64,000 nt of DNA from Halosimplex rubrum (GCF_013415885.1 NZ_CP058910.1:1612001-1676000); one strand, 5' to 3'; counted from the first letter of the stretch, positions 35,690-44,694 are shown. Notes: a model not told the origin generated them from the sequence alone. A program made the numbers and translations.

Positions 35690-37102
35690 TCAGCGAACGC
35701 CGTCTCGCTGGAGCGCCGAGAGGGAGTCACTGAGCGCGAAGCCGAGCGCGACCGTCCGGAGCAGCGCGGCCGTCGCCAGCGGCGACTCCGCGGCGTCGGG
35801 AACGGGATAGCCGTGGTCGGATTCCACGGCCGCGGCCGTCCGGGAGAGGGTCGCGAGCCGGCGAGCGCGACTCGTCGCGTAGGCGTCGACGACCGCCGAC
35901 GCCGGTCGGTCGGCCCGCGCGACCGCTCTGACGAACGCGAGGGCGTCCTCGACCCCGAGCGGGATCCGGAACCCAGTCGCCGGCGCGACCGGCCAGGCGG
36001 CTGCTCCGCAGGCGGCGACCCGGTCGCTCCCCCACCACCTCGGGTCGGGGGACCGCTCGGGGAGTCGGGCCTGCCGGACGGTCGTCGGTTCGACCCCGTC
36101 GAGGGCCGTCGCCAGCCCAGTGGCGTCCGGGAGGGGGGCCTCGCGGCGTCCCGCGATGGACTCGTCCTCGCGCTCCGGGTCCGGTGCAGTGACCCGGACC
36201 ATTCCACCGCCCCCATCCGGACGGGGGAGTCGTTGCACGACGGTTCCGGAGTCCCACCGGTCTAGCGTCCAGTTCTCTCCGGGAGTGTCTGCGGGGAGAG
36301 GGGCCGGCGTCTCGTACTGGACGAGCGCCGCTCGGTCCGGGCGCGGGCGGTCCGGCAGGTGGCCAGCGGCGTCGACCCCGCGAGCGTCGACGACCGCGTC
36401 GAACCACTCCACGACGCCGTCGTCGAACTCGACTGCGACGCCGTCGTCGCGAGGGGACAGCGCCGCGACGCGAGTCCCGTCGTCCCGCTGGCGGGCGGGA
36501 CGGCGCGCGTCGAGGGCGCGGCGGAGCGCCCGCGTTCGGACGAGTACTGGGGGCGTTTCGACCCCGTCCAGTCCCCCGGGAACCGCCGCATCGGTGGCCG
36601 CTTCCGTGTCGTTCTGTCGAACGGAGACGCCATCGACGGCGACGCCGCGCTCCCGGACGGCCGCGGCGGCGTCGACCGCGGCGAGTACCGCGAGCGTCGC
36701 CGGTGGCAGGTACGTCACGCCCGACCGGGACGGCTCGGCGTCGCTCGACGCGACCAGCGGGTCGTACCCGGCGCGCCGGAGCAACAGGGCCAGCGTGAGC
36801 CCGACAGCCGTCTCACCGACGACGAGCACTTGCCGCTCCGGGCGGCCCCCGATCGCGTCGTCCGGAGGGACGCTGATTCGCGCCCCGAGGGCGCGGTCGG
36901 CTTCATTCGCCCGGTCGCTCGAGCCACTCGTCCGGTCAGCGGCCTCGTCGACCGAGTCGGCGTCATCCTTCGGGTTCGCGTCCGCCCCGCGATCGGGCTC
37001 GTCGCTGGTACCGGTGACGGCGCGACCGAGCAACCGGCCGGTCAGTCCCCACCGCCCCGCCGCGCGGCGACCCCTCGGAGACGACAGTCGGCAATCGGAC
37101 AT
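35690..37102 (-). CDS. FAD-dependent oxidoreductase, monooxygenase-like
   Basis: About 470 residues from the ATG at 37102 (MSDCRLSS); an open frame extends 27 codons further. After an acidic, disordered N-terminus (~1-90), VLVVGETAVGLTLALLLRRA (~95) is the FAD-binding Rossmann motif, although the usual GxGxxG is reduced to GETAVG. The later GxGDA-like FAD site (RVAACGAAAWPVAPATGF) has also lost its Asp. FAD binding may therefore be weak or lost. The general pattern is of p-hydroxybenzoate-hydroxylase-type flavoproteins. Substrate and partner are unknown. Confidence 0.65.
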   Translation of the reverse strand: MSDCRLSSPRGRRAAGRWGLTGRLLGRAVTGTSDEPDRGADANPKDDADSVDEAADRTSGSSDRANEADRALGARISVPPDDAIGGRPERQVLVVGETAVGLTLALLLRRAGYDPLVASSDAEPSRSGVTYLPPATLAVLAAVDAAAAVRERGVAVDGVSVRQNDTEAATDAAVPGGLDGVETPPVLVRTRALRRALDARRPARQRDDGTRVAALSPRDDGVAVEFDDGVVEWFDAVVDARGVDAAGHLPDRPRPDRAALVQYETPAPLPADTPGENWTLDRWDSGTVVQRLPRPDGGGGMVRVTAPDPEREDESIAGRREAPLPDATGLATALDGVEPTTVRQARLPERSPDPRWWGSDRVAACGAAAWPVAPATGFRIPLGVEDALAFVRAVARADRPASAVVDAYATSRARRLATLSRTAAAVESDHGYPVPDAAESPLATAALLRTVALGFALSDSLSALQRDGVR

Positions 37103-37333
37103 TCGACGGCCCTTCGCGGTCGCCGTACCTAAGCGGACGAGCCGTGTTTCAGGCCGAGAAACAGCGGCGGTCGTGCGCGCCACCGAGCGCGAGCGCGTCG
37201 GGGCGTCCGTGGTCGGTGATCGTGTGAGCCGTTGTCGTCACAACGTGTGTAGCCCCGAGCCGGCCCCGGTGACAACGTGAGTTTCCAGTACGCCGAGGGG
37301 CGTCGGGGCCGACGCTACGGACGAGACTGAGCG

Positions 37334-37732
37334 ATGCCACTCACCGAATCCGCGCGGTCGGGGCCCGTCGAGACGACGGAGGACGCGCCCGGCGACCCCC
37401 TGGCCGACGAACTCCTGGAGTTGCTCGACGCCGAGTACACGCGCCCGATCCTCGAAGCGATCCGGGCGGACCCGAAACCCGCACGGGCCATCGCGGACGC
37501 GTGCGGGGCGTCCCGGCCGACCGTCTACCGCCGGCTGAACGCGCTGCAGGAGGCCGGGCTCGTCGACACCGACCTCGCGTACGACGCGGACGGCCACCAT
37601 CGGACGGTGTTCGAGGCGGCGTTCGAGTCGCTGACCGTCGCCGTCACCGAGGACGGACTCTCGGTGACGGTCACTACCAGCGGTTCCGAGCGGTCGTCGA
37701 ACGGACGGACTCGTCCCGCGCCCACCGAGTGA
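37334..37732 (+). CDS. Winged-helix regulator, ArsR-like
   Basis: A 132-residue protein. Residues ~25-85 form a winged helix (EYTRPILEAIRADPKPARAI, then ASRPTVYRRLNALQEAGLVD). The C-terminal ~45 residues form a small beta-rich tail. It is a close paralogue of the protein at 37936 and related to that at 44335; all share a xxPTVYRxLxxLQ-type recognition helix. The ligand is unknown. Confidence 0.85.
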   Translation: MPLTESARSGPVETTEDAPGDPLADELLELLDAEYTRPILEAIRADPKPARAIADACGASRPTVYRRLNALQEAGLVDTDLAYDADGHHRTVFEAAFESLTVAVTEDGLSVTVTTSGSERSSNGRTRPAPTE

Positions 37733-37935
37733 CCGGCTCACCTCCCGACTCTCTCTCGATGGCTTCCGCGTGTGCGAGCGGCGCCGCTTCGCGCTGGAAC
37801 CCACTCTTGAGACGACATTTCGGCCGGTGTCACGGACCGAGAGTCAATACAGCTAGCCCGTCCACCTGGGAGTGGCGACGACTGTAGCCAGTAGGTTCGG
37901 GGGAGTGGGCCCAGCAGTGTCGATAGAGCGTTCCC

Positions 37936-38310
37936 ATGGTACTATCCACTGATTCGCGATCGACAGGCCGCGTCTCGACCGGGGCGGACGAGTCGACGGC
38001 CACGCCCGAGGCGGTTATCGAGGTGCTCGCCGACGACCACGCGCGGACGATCCTCCGAGCCGTCCGGGCCGAGCCGAGGTCGGCTCGGCGGCTGAGCGAG
38101 CTGTGCGACGCGTCGCGGCCGACCGTCTACCGCAAGCTCGACCGGCTCCAGCGGGCGGGACTGGTCACCGCCGAGATGGAGCACGACACCGACGGCTACC
38201 ACCGTCGGCGGTTCGAGGCGGCCGCGGACCTCGTCGAGTTCGAACTCGGCGACGCCGGCTTCGACGTCACCGTCGACCCGAGCGAGCCGGGGCGTGACCT
38301 CTCGCGCTGA
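37936..38310 (+). CDS. Winged-helix regulator, ArsR-like, paralogue
   Basis: A 124-residue protein. The HTH (DDHARTILRAVRAEPRSARR, then ASRPTVYRKLDRLQRAGLV) is the same type as in the gene 200 nt upstream, and the tails also match (FEAAADLVEFELGDAGFDVT). The two genes are a local duplication with diverged N-termini. No metal-binding Cys are present, so a metal-sensing role is unlikely. Confidence 0.85.
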   Translation: MVLSTDSRSTGRVSTGADESTATPEAVIEVLADDHARTILRAVRAEPRSARRLSELCDASRPTVYRKLDRLQRAGLVTAEMEHDTDGYHRRRFEAAADLVEFELGDAGFDVTVDPSEPGRDLSR

Positions 38311-38862
38311 CTCGTCCGGCGGTTCCTGTCGGAGTCGGCCGCCGTCACCTGCGAGTCCGACTCCACCGGCCGGAGACGGCCTCGCTCCGGATCTCCTGTT
38401 CGGGCCCACGTGTTTCAGCGGCTGAAACACTCCTGTTCGGTTGATTATCCCCCGGTCACTACTACCGATCGCCCGCCCGACCGGAGGCGGGAGCCAGTAT
38501 CCGGCCGCTGTCACACTCCTCGTGACAGGGAAACCACCCCATCCCACCCTACCACTCCCCGAACCCGCCCACTTCCCGAACCAACCCACTTCCCGAACCC
38601 ACCACCCTGATCGCCGCCCTTCACCGCTCGGTCGGGTCGTGTCCGACCGCCGCCCGGCCCCCAGTCCCCACTCGCTTCGGCCCTCGTCTCCGTGCCCCCG
38701 ACTCCGCCGTCGCCGTCGATTCGACCCCGTTTCGCGACCCGTCGAAGTCCCCTCCGTTCCGACTCTGTCCGCCGCCTTCGAATCGGCGCCGGATCCCGGT
38801 CCGAGGTTCCGAGTCTGAAACCCTGATATCACTTTTATCTTCACGGCACGCGGACTGTCCGT
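38311..38862. other. Long intergenic region, Pro/Arg codon-like composition
   Basis: About 550 bases with no gene I can support. 38520-38770 is pyrimidine-rich on the plus strand. Near the right end, CACTTTTATCT at 38830-38840 is a plausible TATA element about 25 nt before the start at 38863. Confidence 0.45.
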
Positions 38863-39078
38863 ATGAGCGATGGTGGCGACCGCGACGGCACCCCCTCGTG
38901 GATAGACGACCAGCCGCGTCGGCCCGACGCGTCCGACGAGACGGTCCGGATCGAGACGATCCCGGACGACGACGCGGGCACGGTCACGTTCGCCGCTCGC
39001 CGCGATAGTGACGGGCCGACCGTCGCGTGGATCACCGTCGACGCGGCGACGGTCGTCGATCTCGGAGCCCACAACTGA
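38863..39078 (+). CDS. Small acidic haloarchaeal protein
   Basis: A 71-residue protein. The N-terminal half is hydrophilic and acidic; the second half, TVTFAARRDSDGPTVAWITV followed by DAATVVDL, resembles small haloarchaeal proteins with a WITxDAxxxVDL ending (DUF7511-like, from memory). A TATA-like sequence sits at the right distance upstream. The function is unknown. Confidence 0.6.
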   Translation: MSDGGDRDGTPSWIDDQPRRPDASDETVRIETIPDDDAGTVTFAARRDSDGPTVAWITVDAATVVDLGAHN

Positions 39079-39238
39079 GCGCGCATTCCGCGGGCGCTCG
39101 GCGGAATCGAACCCCGACGCTGGCGGGGGACCCCTCAGCTCTCACGGGAGTGCTGTCGATCCCCGACCGACGGGGAACGTGGTGATTCCAGCGGTGGGCC
39201 CTCCGCCCGCCACAGCGTCGAGCGGATGTCCCGACGGG

Positions 39239-39649
39239 TCACCCCCGCCGGTCACCGGTCGTCTCGACCTCGTCGGCGTCCGCGACCGCCCGACGAGCGT
39301 CGTCGAGCAGCCCCTCGCCACCGGCCACCAACACCAGCGGGTCCCCGTCGGGCGCGTACACGTCCATCTCCGTCCCTTTCTCGGAGTACCACTGGTCGAC
39401 GACGGTTGCGAGGCCGGCGTCGACGAGATTGTCGAGGTGGTAGTCGGCGTTCTGGATCGAGGTGTCGACCCGGTCGGCCAGCTCCGACTGCGTCGCCGGC
39501 TCACGGTACAGTTCCGAGAGGATCGACCGGGCGAGCTCCGCCGAGAGAACGGAGAAGACAGCATCGGACTCGATGTCGTCGAGCCCGACGACCTCGGGCT
39601 CGCCGTCCGGGCGTTCGATTCGCGGCTCTCGCGGTAGTAGGGCGCTCAT
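39239..39649 (-). CDS. Winged-helix regulator with ArsR-type HTH
   Basis: A 136-residue protein from the ATG at 39649 (MSALLPREPRIERPDGEPEV). The HTH lies at ~35-85 (AELARSILSELYREPATQSE, DTSIQNADYHLDNLVDAGLA), followed by a wing with YSEKGTEMDVYAP. Many haloarchaeal relatives carry a longer C-terminal membrane part; here the protein ends after the wing and a short acidic tail, so it may be a truncated or naturally short form. Confidence 0.8.
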   Translation of the reverse strand: MSALLPREPRIERPDGEPEVVGLDDIESDAVFSVLSAELARSILSELYREPATQSELADRVDTSIQNADYHLDNLVDAGLATVVDQWYSEKGTEMDVYAPDGDPLVLVAGGEGLLDDARRAVADADEVETTGDRRG

Positions 39650-39692
39650 ACCACTCACAAGCGGCTGCACCCTCAGAAGTGGTCTCACTACG

Positions 39693-39803
39693 TCAGTCGA
39701 CACCGCGTCGGTCCTGGGCTAGATAGATTGATCCGGCGGGCGACGCGACCGCTCCGCCACCGCCGTCCCCCCGGTCGGCGAGTTCGAGTCGCTCGTTCGA
39801 CAT
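39693..39803 (-). pseudogene. Second copy of the secretion ATPase start, relic
   Basis: The frame starts MSNERLELADRGDGGGGAVA, the same as the truncated ATPase gene at 29253 except for one residue. After about 20 residues it leaves homology and stops at 39693. It lies within the 101-bp repeat copy B and has the same upstream sequence, so a promoter could still be active. Confidence 0.8.
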
Positions 39804-39844
39804 CTACGAGAGCTTGGCCGCCCGATGTGGTTTAAACTCTTGCA
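39744..39844. repeat. 101-bp direct repeat, copy B
   Basis: 98 of 101 bases match 29194-29294 in the same orientation, 10,550 nt apart. Together the two copies bracket the PAS regulator and several small regulators. Confidence 0.95.
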
Positions 39845-40153
39845 CAGCGGCCGTCACTCTTTCGGAACACCGGCCGGTCGAATCCGCGCTCGAATCTCGA
39901 CTGCCTGTCGATCTTCGAAAGGAGATCGTCGATGGCGAAAGCTGCGGCTACGAGTCGAAGAGGGCAAAGGCACCCCGACAGCGGTCCCCGATCGTTCCAC
40001 GTGAGCCGATTCGGATTGAAACCGGCTGCAGCGAACCTGTTGGAACAGGTTCGCCGGCACGGTGGCGTCGGATCCCCCACCGGGGGTCTGACCTGGCGGT
40101 TAGAGACGGCAGTTATCGGGTGTCGCAGTGGTCTCTGTGTGTCGGATTCCGGC
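39845..40153. other. Intergenic region with hairpin
   Basis: 309 bases without a supported gene. 40031-40054 is a perfect 11-bp inverted repeat (GCGAACCTGTT / AACAGGTTCGC, 2-nt loop), and CCCCC-ACC-GGGGG follows at 40074-40086. Both lie downstream of the minus-strand PIN gene and may end its transcript. Confidence 0.45.
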
Positions 40154-40684
40154 TCAGGTGATCTCCTCGATCAGCTCGAATCCATTTTTGAACCGCACGC
40201 AGTCGTCGAATCCGCTTCTCGAGAGAGCAGAGACGATCCCCTCGCCAGCGTCGATATCGGTCGTCACGACGCACGCAAACTTTCCGTTCCCCACGTCGAG
40301 ATGTTCCGCTACAACAGCCCCGAGCGCGGTATCCGCCTTCTCGATCTGGTCTTCGCGTCGGTTCGACGACTGTGCGATGAACGTCCGCACGTCGTCCATC
40401 ACCTGCGATACGGTACCGTTTGTGTAGTCCGGTTCGTCGGCGACCGTGACCCAGCCCGTCTCGATCGCGCTGTTGATCGGGGTCTGGCCAGGCGTACTTC
40501 CTTCCGGAGCGCCCCCGAGTTCGTGGTACACACGCTGGGGAATCACGAACGAGATGGCGTTCCGCTGGGCAAACCGGCCCAGCGCTGTGTACTTGTTGTT
40601 CTGCTGGCGGCCACAGGCGACGAACAGTCCCGTATCCGCGGCCCAGACGACGCCCTCCTGCATCGGATCGAACGGCTCACTCAT
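40154..40684 (-). CDS. PIN-like toxin of a toxin-antitoxin pair
   Basis: A 176-residue protein. The layout fits a PIN-fold RNase: an early Asp (WAADTGLFVACG, ~17), a central helix with acidic residues (DQIEKADTALGAVVAEHL, ~118) and a late Asp pair (VVTTDIDAGEGIV, ~142). Spacing agrees with the usual three or four acidic active-site residues. It is 12 nt downstream of a winged-helix gene, the common order antitoxin then toxin. The family is clearer from context than from overall similarity. Confidence 0.65.
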   Translation of the reverse strand: MSEPFDPMQEGVVWAADTGLFVACGRQQNNKYTALGRFAQRNAISFVIPQRVYHELGGAPEGSTPGQTPINSAIETGWVTVADEPDYTNGTVSQVMDDVRTFIAQSSNRREDQIEKADTALGAVVAEHLDVGNGKFACVVTTDIDAGEGIVSALSRSGFDDCVRFKNGFELIEEIT

Positions 40685-40696
40685 CTCCGCGACCTG

Positions 40697-41290
40697 TCAG
40701 TTTCCCGTCTCGGGCGGTTGCTCGCGGGCACACCGGATGTCCTCGAAGTACGGATCGACCGCCTTCATATCGAGGACGACCTCTCGAAGGGCTTGCAAGA
40801 CTGCGATAGCGAAGGCGGGTTGGAGATCGAGTTCCCGGGCCGCCACCCGCTCCGACATCTCGCCTTCGACGTACGGGATCGCGTAGGTGAGTGCGGTCGC
40901 GAGTTTTCCGAGGCCGTGCTTTTCCAGCAGGATATCAAGATCCTGATCTCGAGGTGAGCGTCCGAACGCTTCGATGAGAGTCGGGGTGACCGTGGATTCG
41001 TCGCCGTCGAGGTTGGCAGTGAGAGTGATCGGAACCGCCGAATACGTGTGCGTCTTCTGTGCTTCGTCCCGTGTCAGTACCCCAAGCTCGACGAGCGTGC
41101 TCGTGTCCGAGTACGCGGTCGTCCGCGGCAGCCCCAATGCGTCAACGATATCGTCGATGGTGGTTTCGCCTTCCCGAAGGATGTACGTGTACAGGCGTGC
41201 CAGCCGCGGCTCTTCCAAGAGCCGGGCGACAGACAGGAGGCCGTTGATAGCTCGTTCGGGATCGCCGGCGGCTCTCGACATACAACTCAT
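40697..41290 (-). CDS. Winged-helix antitoxin/regulator paired with PIN gene
   Basis: A 197-residue protein from the ATG at 41290 (MSCMSRAAGD), with a second ATG three codons later. Residues ~30-90 are a winged helix (REGETTIDDIVDALGLPRTT, STLVELGVLTRDE). The C-terminal ~90 residues are helical and may bind the toxin. The upstream TAATAATTC region (41300-41315) is a plausible promoter, with inverted AATT blocks. It shares a transcript with the PIN-like gene. Confidence 0.75.
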   Translation of the reverse strand: MSCMSRAAGDPERAINGLLSVARLLEEPRLARLYTYILREGETTIDDIVDALGLPRTTAYSDTSTLVELGVLTRDEAQKTHTYSAVPITLTANLDGDESTVTPTLIEAFGRSPRDQDLDILLEKHGLGKLATALTYAIPYVEGEMSERVAARELDLQPAFAIAVLQALREVVLDMKAVDPYFEDIRCAREQPPETGN

Positions 41291-41635
41291 AATTCGTGTG
41301 TTGTGTAATAATTCTTCGGGAGAGCGCGAAGCGGTGAACCGCCGCGGGGTCGAGCCCCGGGGGCCCGTAGTTCGTCTGGGGCGTTCCAGCCGGGGACCGA
41401 CGCGACGGTTCGGGCCGGTTCGGCGACCGTCTCGACGCGGCCGCAAGTGACGACCCGGACGGGTACGGCGGCGACGGGCTGTGGAACGGCAGGGAAAACG
41501 AGACCGACGCCTACGAGTAGCTGCCGGTGACCGCTTCGGGGTCGAGAGTACTCGGTGTGACGCCTGGCCGCGAACGAGTCTCGCTTCGGGGTCGAGAGTA
41601 CTCGGTGTGACGCCTGGCCGCGAACGAGTCTCGCT
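41291..41635. other. Intergenic region with gene-tail-like frame and tandem repeat
   Basis: 345 bases. A plus-strand frame ending at 41519 reads LWNGRENETDAYE and may be the tail of a lost gene. 41532-41637 is a tandem duplication (separate entry). No complete gene is present. Confidence 0.4.
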
Positions 41636-41637
41636 TC
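41532..41637. repeat. Tandem duplication of a 50-bp unit
   Basis: CGCTTCGGGGTCGAGAGTAC and the following 30 bases occur twice without a mismatch (41532-41581 and 41582-41631), followed by six more bases of a third unit. It abuts the 3' end of the RNase J gene. The palindrome GAGTACTC-like core in each unit could bind a protein or fold. Confidence 0.95.
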
Positions 41638-42973
41638 AGACCAGTTGGATGGTGTTCCCGTTCGAGGTAACGTGCAGATCCTCGTCGAGCTCGTAGCCCT
41701 GGCTCGTCGCCAGATCGACGTACCCGGAGAACCCGGCCATGTCCTGATGCGCGGGGATGAGATGCTCGGGCTGGAGCGCGTCGAGCATCTCGTAGTGGCC
41801 CTCCCGCGAGAGGTGGCCCGAGACGTGGACGTCGTCGTAGATGCGCGCGCCCTGCATGCCCAGCAGCGTCTCGGACTGGTAGCGCTGGCCCTCGTTGGTG
41901 GGCTCGGGGATGATCCCCGCCGAGAAGATGACCTTGTCGCCGTTCTCCAGTTCGTAGGGCGTCTCGCCGCGGCCCATCCGCGTGAGCATCGCGCGGGGCT
42001 CGCCCTGGTGGCCGGTCACGACGGGCAGGAAGTTCTCCTTGCCCTCGTTCATGATCCGCTCGAACGTGCGGTCGACGGACTGGCGGTGGCCGTACATCCC
42101 CAGGTCGTCGGGGAACTCGACGGCGCCGATGCGTTCGGCGGTGCCGGAGTACTTCTCCATCGACCGGCCGAGCAGGACGGGCTGGCGTCCGATCTCCTCG
42201 GCGAACTCGACGAGGCTCACGACCCGCGCGATGTGGCTGGCGAACGTCGTCGCGACGATGCCGCCCTCGTAGTTCTCGAGGCTCTGCATGAGGTCGCGCA
42301 GCTCGCTGCGGGCGACGGCCTCGCTGGGCGTGCGACCCTTCTTGTTGGCGTTGGTGCAGTCCTCGATGTAACACAGCACGCCCTCGCGGCCGATCTCGCG
42401 GAACCGGTCCATGTCGATGGGGTCGCCGATCACGGGGGTGTGGTCCATGCGCTTGTCCAGCCCGTAGACGACGGCGCCCTCGGGCGTGTGCAGGACCGGG
42501 TTGATGGCGTCGATAGTCGAGTGGGTGACGTTGACGAACTCCAGGTCGGTCTCGTCGCCGATCGACATCGTCTCGCCCGCGTCCATCTCGACGAGGTCGT
42601 TGTCGACCTGGAACTTGCCCTCGTCGTCGATCTCCTCGCGGACGAGTTCGAGCGTAAAGGGCGTCGCGACGATCGGCGCGTCGTAGCGGTGGGCCAGCTT
42701 GGAGATGGCGCCGATGTGGTCGAGGTGGCCGTGGGTCGGCACGATGGCCCGGACGGTGCCGTCGATGTCGGACATGACGCGGTCGTCGGGGATGGCGTCC
42801 ATGTCGATCAGATCGAGGCTGTGCATCCGCTCGGTCTGGATGTCGTCGTGGATCAGTACCTTCGAGAGGTTGAGGCCCATGTCGAAGACGACGATGTCGT
42901 CTCCGGCACGGACGGCCGTCATCTGGCGGCCGACTTCCTCGTAGCCGCCGATAGTTGCGATTTCGATTTCCAT
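41636..42973 (-). CDS. rnj: Ribonuclease J
   Basis: A 445-residue protein, the usual archaeal RNase J length. The metallo-beta-lactamase motif [10 protein letters not shown] (~80) supplies the zinc ligands, and the beta-CASP part follows with its own motifs ([38 protein letters not shown]). It is an exonuclease/endonuclease that degrades and processes RNA in the cytoplasm. The start at 42973 gives the family-typical [15 protein letters not shown]. It is a core gene; its upstream ~430 nt to the globin gene is empty. Confidence 0.93.
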   Translation of the reverse strand: MEIEIATIGGYEEVGRQMTAVRAGDDIVVFDMGLNLSKVLIHDDIQTERMHSLDLIDMDAIPDDRVMSDIDGTVRAIVPTHGHLDHIGAISKLAHRYDAPIVATPFTLELVREEIDDEGKFQVDNDLVEMDAGETMSIGDETDLEFVNVTHSTIDAINPVLHTPEGAVVYGLDKRMDHTPVIGDPIDMDRFREIGREGVLCYIEDCTNANKKGRTPSEAVARSELRDLMQSLENYEGGIVATTFASHIARVVSLVEFAEEIGRQPVLLGRSMEKYSGTAERIGAVEFPDDLGMYGHRQSVDRTFERIMNEGKENFLPVVTGHQGEPRAMLTRMGRGETPYELENGDKVIFSAGIIPEPTNEGQRYQSETLLGMQGARIYDDVHVSGHLSREGHYEMLDALQPEHLIPAHQDMAGFSGYVDLATSQGYELDEDLHVTSNGNTIQLV

Positions 42974-43400
42974 AGTGGGGTCCGATCGGAGCGATCCCAG
43001 AACCCATCTCAGAGTCCGCCAACGGAGGAGAGCAGGCCGAACGGACGCCGTCGACAGCGACACAGAATGGAGCGCGACGGAGTCGTGGACGGCCTTCCCG
43101 GGGACAACGCGTCTCGGTTACGTCGACATCCGCGACCGCGGCGTAAATAGTTCCCGGAACGACCGCCGATCGGTGACCCGAACACCCCCTCGCGGGAGAC
43201 CAGCGGTGGTGCGTCGCCACGGCTCGGCGGGCCACGTCGGTCCCGCCGCGGACCGGGAGAACCCGTCTGTTCGCACTGACCGGCACGGCGCCCCCGCCCG
43301 CGCGGACGACGGCTCCGAAGAGCGGGGCCGGCGACGCGGCGATCGCCACTGCGTGGGAACGAGCGGTAGACCCAACACCTTCGACCGCGGCCGTACGCCC
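42974..43400. other. Intergenic region between divergent rnj and globin
   Basis: About 430 bases, GC-rich, with no gene supported. Promoters of both neighbours must lie here, but no clear TATA box stands out. Confidence 0.4.
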
Positions 43401-43784
43401 ATGACCGGAACGACGCTGTACGACCGGCTCGGCGGTCGCGAGGGGATCGAGGCGGTCGTCGACGAGTTCTACGACCGGCTGCTCGACGACGACGAGCTCG
43501 GCCCGTTCTTCGAGGACGCGGATATCGAGATGCTGCGGCGGACCCAGGCGGACTTCCTCTGCGAGGCCGCCGGCGGACCCCAGACCTACGACGCGGCGCC
43601 GGTCCGGGAGGCCCACCTCCACGTTCCGTTCACCGAGGCGCACATCCGCCGAGCGATCGACGTGCTGGAGGCGACGCTCGCGGCGTTCGACGTGTCCGAC
43701 GACGACGCCGACAGAGTGGTCCAGGCGATCGCGGCCTACGAGGCCGACCTCCTGGCGACGCCGGCCGACGACGCCGGGGACTGA
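43401..43784 (+). CDS. Truncated haemoglobin, group I-like
   Basis: A 127-residue protein. It begins MTGTTLYDRLGGREGIEAVV and keeps the 2/2-globin landmarks: an LGG turn, Phe/Tyr at B9-B10 (EFYDRLL), the F-helix His region (EAHLHVPFTEAHIRRAIDVL). Such globins bind haem and oxygen, nitric oxide or similar ligands. The length is normal for the family. It has no co-transcribed neighbour. Confidence 0.88.
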   Translation: MTGTTLYDRLGGREGIEAVVDEFYDRLLDDDELGPFFEDADIEMLRRTQADFLCEAAGGPQTYDAAPVREAHLHVPFTEAHIRRAIDVLEATLAAFDVSDDDADRVVQAIAAYEADLLATPADDAGD

Positions 43785-43856
43785 GCGCCCCACTCGCGGG
43801 TGCAGTGCGATCGGCCGCGCCGTCGGCGCCGCCGTCGGTTCCGCGGGCGCGGCGAG

Positions 43857-44126
43857 TCAGTCGTCGGGTCGCCGGGCGAGACGCGATTCCGTCGCTCGGA
43901 CCGGGCGGATAGCGGTTTCGGCGGATCCCGCCCGCTGGATAGCGGTCTCGCCGTCGTCGACCGGTCGAATGGCCGTCGAGGACGGCCGGACCGGTGCAGG
44001 GATGCCCCGCAGTCGGTGGTCCGCGGCGACGTGGCGGGAGCGGTCGTCCGGGCCGATGCGCCGGTCGCAGTCGAGGCAGTACCAGCGGTCGGTCGTGGCG
44101 AGGTGGTGGTCGTGCGTCCGGGTCAT
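43857..44126 (-). CDS. Small zinc-finger protein
   Basis: An 89-residue protein. Residues ~10-38 form a C2H2-like finger, WYCLDCDRRIGPDDRSRHVA then DHR, with CxxC and HxxxxH-like ligands. The C-terminal ~45 residues are basic and low in complexity. The ATG overlaps the stop of the preceding small gene (ATGA). It is probably a nucleic-acid- or protein-binding finger. Confidence 0.65.
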   Translation of the reverse strand: MTRTHDHHLATTDRWYCLDCDRRIGPDDRSRHVAADHRLRGIPAPVRPSSTAIRPVDDGETAIQRAGSAETAIRPVRATESRLARRPDD

Positions 44127-44326
44127 GGTCGGTCGCTCGCTGGTCGTCCGTCGGCGTCGCCGTTCGCGAGCGGTCGTTCTCGCTCGCGCGGACGCCGCTC
44201 GATAGTCACTCGGTGCTCGACGCCCTGTTCGCGCCTGTGGGCGCGTTCCGTCGATAGCGCCGCCGCGACCGTGGGCGCTTCGGCGGTGAACGAACACGTC
44301 TCGCAGTCGACGCTGAACCGCGCCAT
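44123..44326 (-). CDS. Small CxxC protein
   Basis: A 67-residue protein starting MARFSVDCETCSFTAEAPTV. A single CETC pair and a later His (ERAHRREQGVEHRV) could bind a zinc ion. It resembles haloarchaeal DUF-type small zinc proteins, but no exact family is recalled. It lies 8 nt behind the HTH gene and overlaps the zinc-finger gene, so the three form an operon. Confidence 0.65.
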   Translation of the reverse strand: MARFSVDCETCSFTAEAPTVAAALSTERAHRREQGVEHRVTIERRPRERERPLANGDADGRPASDRP

Positions 44327-44334
44327 CGCCTCGG

Positions 44335-44694
44335 TCAGTCGCTCCCGACCGCCGACCGCGGCCGGTCGGCGATCCGATCGTAGGCGGTCGGTTCGGACGA
44401 CTCGCCGGCGAACTCGACGGCGAACCCCTCCTCGCCCATCGTCACCACGGCGCCGTCGAAGCACAGCTCGTAGACGTTCTTCGGCCGGCAGTCCTCCGGC
44501 AGCCGGTTTTTCTCCGCGACGAGGTCGGCCTCCTGGAGCCGGTTGACCTTCCGATAGGCCGTCGACAGCGGGATGTTACACTCCTCGGACAGCTCCGGGA
44601 TGGTCTTGGCCTCCGCGCGGACGGCGTCGAGGATCGTCTTGCAGTCCTCGTCACCCACCGCGTCCAGAAACGCTCGCTCTCTACCCTCTGACAT
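44335..44694 (-). CDS. Winged-helix regulator, ArsR-like
   Basis: A 119-residue protein. The HTH (DEDCKTILDAVRAEAKTIPE, NIPLSTAYRKVNRLQEADLV) is of the same type as 37334 and 37936. The C-terminal half (ELCFDGAVVTMGEEGFAVEF) forms the small tail seen in the relatives. It heads a three-gene operon with two small zinc proteins. An inverted repeat lies about 85 nt upstream. Confidence 0.85.
   Translation of the reverse strand: MSEGRERAFLDAVGDEDCKTILDAVRAEAKTIPELSEECNIPLSTAYRKVNRLQEADLVAEKNRLPEDCRPKNVYELCFDGAVVTMGEEGFAVEFAGESSEPTAYDRIADRPRSAVGSD

Noticed and set aside
41341..41385. Sequence resembling a tRNA T-arm (GGTCGAGCCCC)
   Set aside because: No acceptor or anticodon stem can be folded around it; it is GC-rich chance.
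41645..43150. A 501-codon plus-strand open frame over rnj
   Set aside because: Antisense of RNase J, a highly conserved gene.
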